A DNA stretch of 64,000 nucleotides from NCBI GenBank assembly GCA_963799105.1, contig CAWCVR010000015.1, forward strand, positions 186,001 to 250,000, given 5' to 3'. The notes beneath the pieces are model-generated. The model did no database searches. It was given only the letters and a program-made list of their open reading frames with translations, and was not told the DNA's origin. Shown here piece after piece: positions 24,902 to 33,198 of the stretch. Origin of the DNA: CAWCVR01 sp963799105 (GTDB taxonomy: Bacteria; Acidobacteriota; Terriglobia; Bryobacterales; Bryobacteraceae). The position numbers and the translations under genes are program-made. The number at the start of each line of letters is the position of its first letter. The stretch's first letter is position 1.

Positions 24902-27900
24902 ATGCGATCCAAGTTTCTGGCGATTTCGCTCGCGGTTGGGTTGGCGGTCTCCATCGGCCGGACTCAGTCGGTTGTGAGCACGCTTCTCGGCGTCGCGCCG
25001 GACGACGTGCAGGCCCTCTCGGCGCTTTTGAACACGCCCACCGCGGTCGTGGCCGACACGCACGGCAATGTGTTCGTCGCGCTGAAAGGCTCTCACCAGG
25101 TGGTCCGGATCGACTCCAGTCAGACAGTGTGGCTGGTGGCCGGCAACGGGGCGCTGGGTTCGAGCGGCGACGGCGGCCCGGCCAAATCGGCCGCCATGTC
25201 CTCGCCCTCGTCTCTCGCCGTGGATGCGGCCGGCAACCTGTACATCGCCGATCCGGCGCTCAATCGCGTGCGGGTTGTCGGGACCAACGGCGTGATCAAC
25301 AACTTCGCCGGCACCGGCCAGACCGGGAGCGGCGGCGATAACGGCCCGGCCACCGCGGCCACGCTCACCTCCCCGTCCGCGATCGCTTTCGACCCGAGCG
25401 GCAACCTGTTGATCGCCGACACCGGCAATAACATCGTCCGCATGGTGACGCCGGGCGGAACCATCTCCACCATCGCCGGCAATCGGGGCAAGGGCAACGG
25501 AGGAAACGGCGGACTGGCCACCCACGCCTCGCTCAACACACCGTCCGGCGTGATCGCGGACAACTCCGGAAATGTCTACATTGCCGACACGGGGAACGCC
25601 TGGATCCGCGTGGTGACGCCCGACGGGAACATCAACCGCTTTGCGGGCTACGACCCCTCCACGGCGTCGCCGTTCGGTGGAGGAGATCCCACCATCGCCC
25701 TCAATGCCACGCTGATCAGCCCCACCAGCATGGCGCTGGATTCCTCGGGCAACCTGTATTTTGTCGAGTACGGCGCTCCCCGCGTGGAGCGGATCACGAC
25801 CGACGGTCACATTGCCTCCTATGCCGGGACGGGCACCGGGGGCAGTTCGGGTGACGGCGGGCTGGCGGATTCCGCCAACCTCAACGTGTTGGGGATTTGC
25901 ACCGATTCCAAGAACGATCTCTACCTCGCCGACGGCGTCAATAACCGCGTGCGGTTTGTCACCCCGGGGAGTTCCCCCATCATCAATACGGCCGCCGGCA
26001 ACGGCATCGCTTCCTATACTCCGCGCGGAGTAGCGATCCATCAGGGCGTGCTCTATTTCGCCGACAGCGGCGCCAACCGGATTTGGGCGTACAATGCGTC
26101 GAACCGGACAGATCTCCGTGATTGCCGGCACCAGTCAGGCCGGTTTTTCGGGCGATACCGGAGCGGCTACCTCCGCGCTCCTAAGAGCCCCTCTCGGCAT
26201 CGCTTTCGATGGCTCCGGCAACCTCTACATCGCCGACACCGGGAACAACCGGGTGCGCGAAGTATACGCATCCAACGGGACCATCAATACCATCGCGGGG
26301 AACGGCACCGCCAGCACTACCGGGGACGGCGGTCTGGGGGTCAACGCCACCATCAACCAGCCCGCCGCGGTCGCGGTCAACGCTTCCGGAAACGTCTACA
26401 TCGCCGAGCGGTCGGGCGACGTGGTGCGCGAGGTGACCACCAACGGACTCATCAATACCGTGGCCGGCACCGGAATCGCCGGCTCTCCAACCTCCGAGAC
26501 CGGCGTCGCCCTGCAACAGAGTTTGAATCTGCCCCAGGGCTTGATGCTGGACGCGGGCGGCGGTCTCCTGATCGCCGACTCCGGCAATAACCGCATTCGC
26601 CGCCTGACCAAGGACGGCGCCATCACCACCGTGGCCGGCAGCTCCAACCTCGGTGGCAACACCGGCGATGGCGGCGCGGCGACCGCGGCCACCTTGCGGG
26701 GCCCTTCCGCCGTCACCGTCGATTCCACAGGCAACCTCTACATCGCGGACACCAACAACAACACCATCCGGCGCGTGGACACCAACGGCGTGATCTCGAC
26801 CGTCGCCGGGAACGGAACCGCGGGTTACAACGGCGATGGGAGTCCGGCTACCGCCTTCGAACTGAGCGGGCCAACCGCGCTGGTCCCCGGTTCCAGTTGC
26901 AACCTGTTTATCGCTGACACCGCGAACCAGAGAATCCGCCAGTTGTGGCCTGCCGTCAATTTCACCGTAGCGTCGAATCCTCCGGGCTTACAGGTGGCCA
27001 TCGACGGCCAAACGGCCACCGCGCCGGCCGTGGTGGGACTGCTGCCGGGAACCAGCCACCAGCTCGGCGCTCCCAGCCCGCAAGCCGGGTCCGCCGGCGT
27101 GCAGTACCTGTATTCCGGGACGCAGCAGATCAGCGTTGCCTGCGGACAGGCGAACCAGACCGTGACGCTGAACTTCCAGACGCAGTACGCGTTGACCATA
27201 GCCACCGATCACGGCGGCACGGTCGCGCCCTCCGCGGCCGGGTGGCAGAACGCCGCCGCCGGCGTGACGCTGACGGCCGCGCCGCAGTCGGGATACGTTT
27301 TCTCCGGTTGGGAAGGCGATTGCTCGGGCGCCGGCTCATGCCAGCTCGTGATGACCGGTCCCAAGAGCGTGAAAGCCGACTTCGCGCCCGCCGCGGTCCA
27401 GAACCCGGCCGTTGCGAGCGGTGGCGTGGTGGGCGCCGGCGGGAGTATTCCCGCGGTGAAGGCACTTTCCCCGAACGGGCTCGCGACCGTTTGGGGGACC
27501 GGTTTCGCGCCCGCGGGAACCTCTAATGCCCAGTGGGCGGCCAACCTGGTAAACGGAAACGTCTCCACCGAGATGGACGGCGTGTGCGTTCTGGTGGGGT
27601 CCACCCGGGCGCCGATCACCTATCTGTCGCCGGGCCAGATCAACTTCCAGACGCCGCAGGGGATTCAGCCGGGAACGGTCTCCGTTAGCGTCGCGACCGC
27701 CTGCGGCGCCCCCAGCCAGGTTCAGAGCGCCGCGCAAACCGTGCCCTCGCAGACCGCGTCTCCGGAGTTCTTCTACTTCACAACGACTACCTCCGGCCAG
27801 AACCCCATCGCCGCCGAGAACGCCGTCACTGGTGTGTATGTGGGAGCGTCCGGGTTGATCCCCGGCGCCACCTTCGTTCCCGCCAAGCCCGGCGACATAG

Positions 27901-28184
27901 TCGCCCTGTACGCCACCGGCCTGGGGCTCACCAATCCCGCCTTCGCGGCGGGCGTATTGCCAAACACCGCGGCTTGGGCCGCCGGCACTTTCCAGATCGC
28001 CGTCGGCGGGGTCACGCTGCCCGGTTCCGCCGTGCTGTACGCCGGCGTGGCGCCCGGCACTCCCGGCGAGTACCAGATCAACATTCAGTTGCCCGCCTCT
28101 ACTCCCAACGGGAATTTGCCCGTGGTGATGACGGTCAATGGAATCGCGTCGCCCGCGGGCGCGTACATCACGGTGCACAACTGA
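24902..28184 (+). CDS. Secreted NHL-repeat protein with TIGR03437-type C-terminus, +1 frameshift
   Basis: One gene of about 1093 residues broken by an extra A at 26102/26103. The first part (to IWAYNAS) has a signal peptide and NHL beta-propeller repeats such as NLYIADPALNRVRVV and NLLIADTGNNIVRMV. The second resumes TGQISVIAGTSQAGFSGDTG with more repeats, then a bacterial Ig/FN3-like region (SGYVFSGWEGDCSGAGSC). The C-terminal 230 residues are the domain described from Solibacter paralogs: SLNGLATVWGTGF-like start, ITYLSPGQINFQTP, DIVALYATGLGLTNPAF and YAGVAPGTPGEYQINIQLPA. Probably a surface binding protein. Co-linear with the receptor genes upstream. Confidence 0.88.
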
Positions 28185-28286
28185 GCGCGGGCGGCGATGA
28201 TCGCGGGCGCGGAGCCACACGCTTGATCCACTGCTCCGCCGTTCCCCGCTTGTCGTCGAACCGCCAATACAAAGAGCGGTAGCCCC

Positions 28287-28538
28287 TCAGCGATAGGCTT
28301 CCTTGCGGTTGCGGACGCGGAGGATATCGAGGCAGTCGCCGTAATCGTGAAAGCGGACGCGCCAGTCTCCGACGCGGAGACGAAACTCCGGTGGATGAAT
28401 ACCTCGGAGTGCCTGCACGTTGCCGGCGCCGGTGGCGGCGAAGCGGTTGATGGCCCCGGCGATGCGCAGGGCAACCGCGCGGTCCAGGCCGGCCAGATCG
28501 GCTCGGGCCTGGGTAGAGACCACGATGCGCTTGGTCAC
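28287..28538 (-). CDS. RelE/ParE-type toxin
   Basis: An 83-residue protein from GTG 28538. Its core KRIVVSTQARADLAGLDRAV, RIAGAINRFAATGAGNVQAL and RLRVGDWRVRFHDYGDCLDI then LRVRNRKEAYR is a textbook RelE/ParE fold with the conserved Arg and C-terminal RxRKEAYR. The start overlaps the antitoxin stop (GTGA). It is the last gene of a four-gene operon running from 29280. Confidence 0.9.
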   Translation of the reverse strand: MTKRIVVSTQARADLAGLDRAVALRIAGAINRFAATGAGNVQALRGIHPPEFRLRVGDWRVRFHDYGDCLDILRVRNRKEAYR

Positions 28539-28825
28539 GAGGGGTCCCGGTAGTTCCGCACTTCCTCCATGGTGAATCCGAGTTCGGCGACCACCTGCTC
28601 GAAGGGAATACCTGGGTTGTGCTCGAGCCACTCGTGGGCTTCGGCCGCGGCGCGATCCTCTTCTTCGGTGACCGGTTCGTCGTCGATGGGCGCGTTGGCA
28701 AGAGCGCGGGAAACCGGATCGAGCATGGCTTCCAGCAGTCCGCGGACGGCGGAGACTTGCGCATCTGGCAAGCGATCAAGGTAGGAATGCGCCTGCCGGC
28801 GTTCCTGCTGAGAGTTGGAATCCAT
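28535..28825 (-). CDS. Antitoxin-like helical protein, paralog 2
   Basis: A 96-residue acidic helical protein directly upstream of and overlapping the RelE/ParE toxin gene, hence its probable antitoxin. Motifs: AHSYLDRLPDAQVSAVRGLL, EEEDRAAAEAHEWLEHNPGI, and PFEQVVAELGFTMEEVRNY. The same order of motifs recurs in the protein at 29005-29280, so the two are paralogs. No ribbon-helix-helix or XRE motif is evident, so the DNA-binding mode is unclear. ATG 28825 follows the small gene's stop by 3 bases, with AGGAAG as ribosome-binding site. Confidence 0.75.
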   Translation of the reverse strand: MDSNSQQERRQAHSYLDRLPDAQVSAVRGLLEAMLDPVSRALANAPIDDEPVTEEEDRAAAEAHEWLEHNPGIPFEQVVAELGFTMEEVRNYRDPS

Positions 28826-28828
28826 CGG

Positions 28829-29005
28829 CTACTTCCTTTCTGAGCCGCTGGAGGGTGACTGCCAGCGGCGGGCTTCGTGCTTGAGGATCGTGCCTTCGAG
28901 CAAACTGCGGTTGCTTTCGTTCTTGGCTTCCCACCTGTAGCCCCAGTAAGCGCCGTTGCCGCGCTTGGGACTGGAGCGCTCGGTCTTCCTGGCTTCGTAG
29001 CCCAT
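28829..29005 (-). CDS. 58-residue basic protein between two antitoxin-like genes
   Basis: A small reading frame of 59 codons. The ATG at 29005 shares one base with the preceding TGA (TGATG), and the TAG stop is 3 bases before the next ATG, so it is tightly nested in the operon. The product is basic and aromatic: YEARKTERSSPKRGNGAYWG then YRWEAKNESNRSLLEGTILK and HEARRWQ. I do not recognise it. It occupies the place where the toxin of the first antitoxin-like gene would be expected, so it may be a reduced toxin or a separate small regulator. Confidence 0.5.
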   Translation of the reverse strand: MGYEARKTERSSPKRGNGAYWGYRWEAKNESNRSLLEGTILKHEARRWQSPSSGSERK

Positions 29006-29280
29006 CAGCGGTATGCCTCCCTACAGAGCGGCTCCTTACCCATCTCGTCCCAATCGTCCATGTTCAAGCCAAACTCCGCCAGCACTTCCTCATGCGGGAT
29101 CGGCTGGTTGTGTTTGAGCCATTCATCGGCGTCGGCGACGGCCTTGCGCTCGGCGGGACTCAGGGTGTCGCGGTCTTCCTCAAGAGAGACCATGGTTTCG
29201 AGCAGATGAACCACTGCCGCGAGCGGGCCGGGGCCGAGTTGATCGAGCAGGCGATGGGCGTGGTTTACGTCAGCGGCCAT
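29005..29280 (-). CDS. Antitoxin-like helical protein, paralog 1
   Basis: A 91-residue protein, first gene of the operon. NHAHRLLDQLGPGPLAAVVH, LSPAERKAVADADEWLKHNQ and PIPHEEVLAEFGLNMDDWDE align motif for motif with the protein at 28535-28825. The ATG at 29280 has GGGAGA upstream; a longer in-frame start is not credible. The small 58-residue protein follows with a 1-base overlap, and no RelE-like toxin adjoins this copy. Confidence 0.7.
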   Translation of the reverse strand: MAADVNHAHRLLDQLGPGPLAAVVHLLETMVSLEEDRDTLSPAERKAVADADEWLKHNQPIPHEEVLAEFGLNMDDWDEMGKEPLCREAYR

Positions 29281-29410
29281 GGTGTTCTCCCAGGCTACGA
29301 CTCCAGTATATTCGCAGCGGCGGTGTTCCGGATACGGAGGTGACCGGAAACGCTCCGCCGCGCCACCCCCGCGCCGCCTATGCGATCCTGTACGAAAGGA
29401 GGGCCACCGC

Positions 29411-30571
29411 ATGAAACAGTGGAGAACCGCCGTGTTCGGGACCGGCTTCATGGGGCGCGTGCACCTGGAAGCCCTTCGCCGCCTGGGTTCGGTCGAGGTC
29501 TACGCCATCGTCCATCCGCAAGTGGAGAAGGCGCGGCGCCTTGCCGAGCAATTCCCGGCCGAGCGCGTGGAGGCGGACTATCGCAAGATTCTCGCAGACC
29601 CCGCCGTCAACGCGGTCCACATCTGCACCCCCAACGCCCTGCACTTTCCCATGGCCATGGATGCGCTCGAAGCCGGCAAGCACGTCCTCTGCGAAAAGCC
29701 GCTGACCACATCGACGGCCGACGCCCGCGCCCTGGTGGCCGCCGCGGCCCGCTCCGCACGCCGCAATTGCCTGTGCCACAACCTGCGCTACTACCCCATG
29801 GTGCAGCAGATGCGCGCCTTGCGCGAGGCCGGCGAGTTGGGCGAGATCCTGGTGGTGCAGGGCGGCTACTCCCAGGATTGGCTGCTCTACGACACTGACT
29901 GGAACTGGCGCGTGGATTCCGCCATCGGCGGCCCGCTGCGCGCCATGGCGGACATCGGCACTCACTGGTTCGATATGGCCGAGCACGTCGCTGGCCTCCG
30001 CGTGTCCGCCTTGTGCGCCGACCTGCAGACCTTCCACACGGCTCGCCAGCGCCCGCGGGGCTCCGTCGAAACCTTCGCCGGCAAAACGTCCCAGACCGGC
30101 GGCTGCGAGACCGTCCCCGTCTCGACCGACGATTTCGGCTCGGTGATTTTCCGCATGGGCGAGCGCGCCCGCGGCGCTATGACCGCCAGCCAGGTTTCGG
30201 CCGGATGCAAGAACCGCCTCGGCATTGAGGTCTTCGGCTCCAAAAGCTCCGTCGCCTGGAACCAGGAGCGGCCCGACGAGCTGTGGATGGGGAACCGCGA
30301 TGCCCCCAACCGGGTCCTCATTAAGGACCCGTCCCTGCTGCTGCCCTCGGCCCGGCCGTACGCCGACCTCCCCGGCGGCCACAGCGAAGGATACGACGAC
30401 ACCTTCAAGCAGGTCTTCCGCCGCTTCTACGCATCGTTCGAGGAGCCCGCGCAGGCGCCGGAATATCCCCAGTTCCGCGACGGCCTGCGGCAGACGAGCA
30501 TTCTCGATGCCGTTCTGGAGAGCCACCGGACGCGCGCCTGGGCCGGCGTCGCGCCGCCGGATATCGACTGA
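29411..30571 (+). CDS. Gfo/Idh/MocA family oxidoreductase
   Basis: A 386-residue NAD(P)-dependent dehydrogenase. The Rossmann motif is TAVFGTGFMGRVHLEALRRL, and the family motif CEKPLTTS is near residue 97. The C-terminal alpha/beta domain carries the substrate lysine/tyrosine region (GPLRAMADIGTHWFDMAEHV). Members oxidise sugars, inositols or sugar-derived compounds. ATG 29411 has AAGGAGGG upstream. It is followed after 21 bases by a sugar isomerase/epimerase, a common pairing for carbohydrate catabolism. Confidence 0.92.
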   Translation: MKQWRTAVFGTGFMGRVHLEALRRLGSVEVYAIVHPQVEKARRLAEQFPAERVEADYRKILADPAVNAVHICTPNALHFPMAMDALEAGKHVLCEKPLTTSTADARALVAAAARSARRNCLCHNLRYYPMVQQMRALREAGELGEILVVQGGYSQDWLLYDTDWNWRVDSAIGGPLRAMADIGTHWFDMAEHVAGLRVSALCADLQTFHTARQRPRGSVETFAGKTSQTGGCETVPVSTDDFGSVIFRMGERARGAMTASQVSAGCKNRLGIEVFGSKSSVAWNQERPDELWMGNRDAPNRVLIKDPSLLLPSARPYADLPGGHSEGYDDTFKQVFRRFYASFEEPAQAPEYPQFRDGLRQTSILDAVLESHRTRAWAGVAPPDID

Positions 30572-30592
30572 TTTGGAAACGAGGTAATCCGC

Positions 30593-31553
30593 ATGCGAGT
30601 CGGAGTCTTCACGCCGCTGCTTTCCCAGTTGCCCCTGGACGAGGTTCTCAAGAAGCTCAAGACCAAGGGAATCGACACGGTCGAGCTGGCCACCGGCAAC
30701 TATCCCGGCGACGCCCACTGCCCCGTCGCCATGCTCGACGACGCCGCCGCGCTCGACGCATTCCGCCGCAAACTGGCCGACCACGGCTTCTCCATCAGCG
30801 CGCTGAGCTGCCACGGCAATCCCCTGCATCCCGATGCGGAACACGCGCGGCGCGATGCTGAGGTGAACCGCAAGACCATCGAACTGGCGGCCCGGCTGGG
30901 TGTCCCGGTGGTGGTCGATTTCTCCGGCTGTCCCGGCGATTCGCCCGCCGCCAAGTACCCTAACTGGGTGACCTGCCCCTGGCCTCCCGACTTTCTGGAA
31001 ATCCTCAAGTGGCAGTGGGACGAAGTGGTGGCGCCGTACTGGACCCAGCGCGCCGCCTTCGCCGCCGAGCACGGCGTCCGCATCGCCATCGAGATGCACC
31101 CCGGTTTCGTGGTTTACAGCCCCGAAACGCTGCTGCGCCTGCGCTCCATCGCCGGCCCCGCGCTGGGCTGCAATCTCGACCCCAGCCACATGTTCTGGCA
31201 GGGCATCGACCCCATCGCCGCCATCCCCCTGCTGGGCGATTCCATCTTCCACGTCCACGCCAAGGACACGCAGATCTACCCGCGCAACCTGCCGCTCACC
31301 GGCGTGCTCGACACCAAGCCCTACACCGATGAGCGCCGCCGCGCGTGGATTTTCCGCGCCTGCGGCTACGGCCACGGCGCGGAGTGGTGGAGCGAATTCA
31401 TCTCCACGCTTCGTATGTACGGCTACGATTACGTGCTCTCCATCGAGCACGAAGACAGCCTGCATGTCGCCCGAAGAGGGCCTTACCAAGGCCGCCGATT
31501 TCCTGAACGCCATCGTGCTTCGCGAGCCGCCCGCCGCGCCCTGGTGGGTGTAA
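30593..31553 (+). CDS. Sugar phosphate isomerase/epimerase (AP-endonuclease 2 fold), +1 frameshift
   Basis: A TIM-barrel enzyme of about 319 residues. RVGVFTPLLSQLPLDEVLKK, the VELATGNYPG strand, VVVDFSGCPGDSP, IAIEMHPGFVVY (metal-binding Glu), CNLDPSHMFWQGIDP, IFHVHAKDTQIYP and LSIEHEDSL are the metal-site motifs in order. After HEDSL the frame changes: an extra C at 31463 separates it from MSPEEGLTKAADFLNAIVLR and the real end at 31553. Uncorrected, a 25-residue longer arginine-rich tail would be read to 31609. It forms an operon with the Gfo/Idh/MocA enzyme. Confidence 0.88.
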
Positions 31554-31612
31554 GTGCCGGGAATTGTGATTCCTTCCGGCAACAATTGTGCCGTTTCCGG
31601 AGTCATTAGTAC

Positions 31613-33109
31613 ATGCAGACTTACTCCGTCACGGGCCGGTGCGGCCGCCTTGCCGCACTGTGCACCTGCGTCACAGCCTTGGCGTTCGCCGCCGACCCCG
31701 CACTGACGATTTACAATCAGAACTTCGCCGTCGTCCGCGAGACCTTACCGCTGGATTTGAAGGCCGGCAACAACACCGTACGATTCTCCGGCGCAACCGC
31801 GCAAGTGGAGCCGGATTCGGTCATCCTGCGCGACCCGGCGGGCAAGCGGGCCGTGCAGGTGCTGGAGCAGAACTATCGCAACGATCCCGTGTCGCAAGAC
31901 CGGCTGCTCGACCTTTACGAGGGCAAGACCATCGAGTTCTCGGTGCCAGTCGGGGATGGAACCAATCGCCTGGTCCGCGGCAGGATCGTGCGCAGCGGCT
32001 ACGTGCCGCATTCCCAGGCCAACCAGATGGGTATGGCCCCGGGCGGCGCCGGGCAGCCCATCATCGAGGTGGACGGGAAACTCCAGTTCAGCCTGCCGGG
32101 GCAGCCGATTTTCCCGGCCCTCGGCGACGACACCATCCTCAAGCCCGCGCTCGACTGGATTCTCCACTCCGCTCAGCCCGCCAGGTTCGACGCCGAGCTG
32201 AGCTATATTTCCGGCGGCATGAGCTGGTCGAGCGATTACAACATCGTCGCACCGGAGACCGGGGATACCTTGGACCTGGTGGGCTGGGTGACACTGGACA
32301 ACCAGAGCGGCAAGCAGTTCGATCGTGCCCACATCAAGCTGATGGCGGGCGATGTGAACAAAGTGCAGCCGCAGTACCCGGTGATGGCTAAACGGGCGTT
32401 CATTGGAGGCGGACTATCGGATGCGGCCTCACCCCAGGTGACGGAGAGGGCCTTCGAAGACTACCACCTCTACAGCCTTCCGCAGCCGGCCACGCTTCAC
32501 GACCGCGAGACCAAGCAGGTGGAATTCCTGCGCGCCTCCGGCATCCAGTCCAAACGGCTGTATATCTACGATGGCGCGCGCTTCGACCAGAACTATGCCA
32601 ACTATCAGGACCTGCGCCAGATTCAGAACTACGGCGCCCAATCCAACCCGCATGTGTGGATCATGCGCGAGTTCGCCAACAGCGAAGCCAACCACCTGGG
32701 AATCCCGTTGCCCAAGGGGCGCGTGCGGTTCTATCGCCGCGATCAGGACGGCCAGGTGGAGTTCACCGGGGAAAACGAGATCGATCACACGCCTAAGGAT
32801 GAGACCGTGCGCGTGTACACGGGGAACGCCTTCGACATCACGGGCGAGCGGCGGCAGACGAAGTACGACTTGCGCTACTTGTCGCCGGGCGGCTGGCTGG
32901 ACGAATCCGTCGAGATCAAGCTCCGCAATCACAAGAAAGAGGCAACCACGGTTCGCGTGGTGGAGCACCTCTACCGGTGGCTTGGGTGGACGATCACCCG
33001 GGAATCGGCCCCGCATCGCCAGGTGGACAGCCGCACGGTGGAATACGAGGTGACCCTGCAACCCGACGAAGAGCGTACGCTCACCTACACCGCGCACTAC
33101 GCCTGGTGA
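31613..33109 (+). CDS. DUF4139 domain protein, secreted
   Basis: A 498-residue exported protein with signal LAALCTCVTALAFAADP. The opening LTIYNQNFAVVRETLPLDLK and NTVRFSGATAQVEPDSVILR, followed by RFDAELSYISGGMSWSSDYN and the C-terminal YDLRYLSPGGWLDESVEIKL plus EATTVRVVEHLYRWLGWTIT, is the DUF4139 pattern. The end is TLTYTAHYAW. Function of the family is unknown. A GH3 gene follows on the same strand after a TATAAT box. Confidence 0.8.
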   Translation: MQTYSVTGRCGRLAALCTCVTALAFAADPALTIYNQNFAVVRETLPLDLKAGNNTVRFSGATAQVEPDSVILRDPAGKRAVQVLEQNYRNDPVSQDRLLDLYEGKTIEFSVPVGDGTNRLVRGRIVRSGYVPHSQANQMGMAPGGAGQPIIEVDGKLQFSLPGQPIFPALGDDTILKPALDWILHSAQPARFDAELSYISGGMSWSSDYNIVAPETGDTLDLVGWVTLDNQSGKQFDRAHIKLMAGDVNKVQPQYPVMAKRAFIGGGLSDAASPQVTERAFEDYHLYSLPQPATLHDRETKQVEFLRASGIQSKRLYIYDGARFDQNYANYQDLRQIQNYGAQSNPHVWIMREFANSEANHLGIPLPKGRVRFYRRDQDGQVEFTGENEIDHTPKDETVRVYTGNAFDITGERRQTKYDLRYLSPGGWLDESVEIKLRNHKKEATTVRVVEHLYRWLGWTITRESAPHRQVDSRTVEYEVTLQPDEERTLTYTAHYAW

Positions 33110-33129
33110 GGGCGCCTCGGTCGCGGGGG

Positions 33130-33135
33130 TATAAT
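33130..33135 (+). promoter_or_regulatory. Consensus -10 box (TATAAT) upstream of GH3 gene
   Basis: TATAAT 63 bases before the GTG at 33199. The leader carries an AGGAGAA ribosome-binding site, so this transcript has an ordinary leader. A GTG only 5 bases downstream opens a frame without recognisable features. Confidence 0.45.
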
Positions 33136-33198
33136 CACTGGTGACCACGACCGGGACCGAGCCCTGGCCCCGGCCTTCGTCGAACAGGAGAAATCGCC

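Noticed and set aside
31466..31609. Arg-rich C-terminal tail of the sugar isomerase as a genuine extension
   Set aside because: The family C-terminus (MSPEEGLTKAADFL...) is present in the next frame; the tail is an out-of-frame reading.
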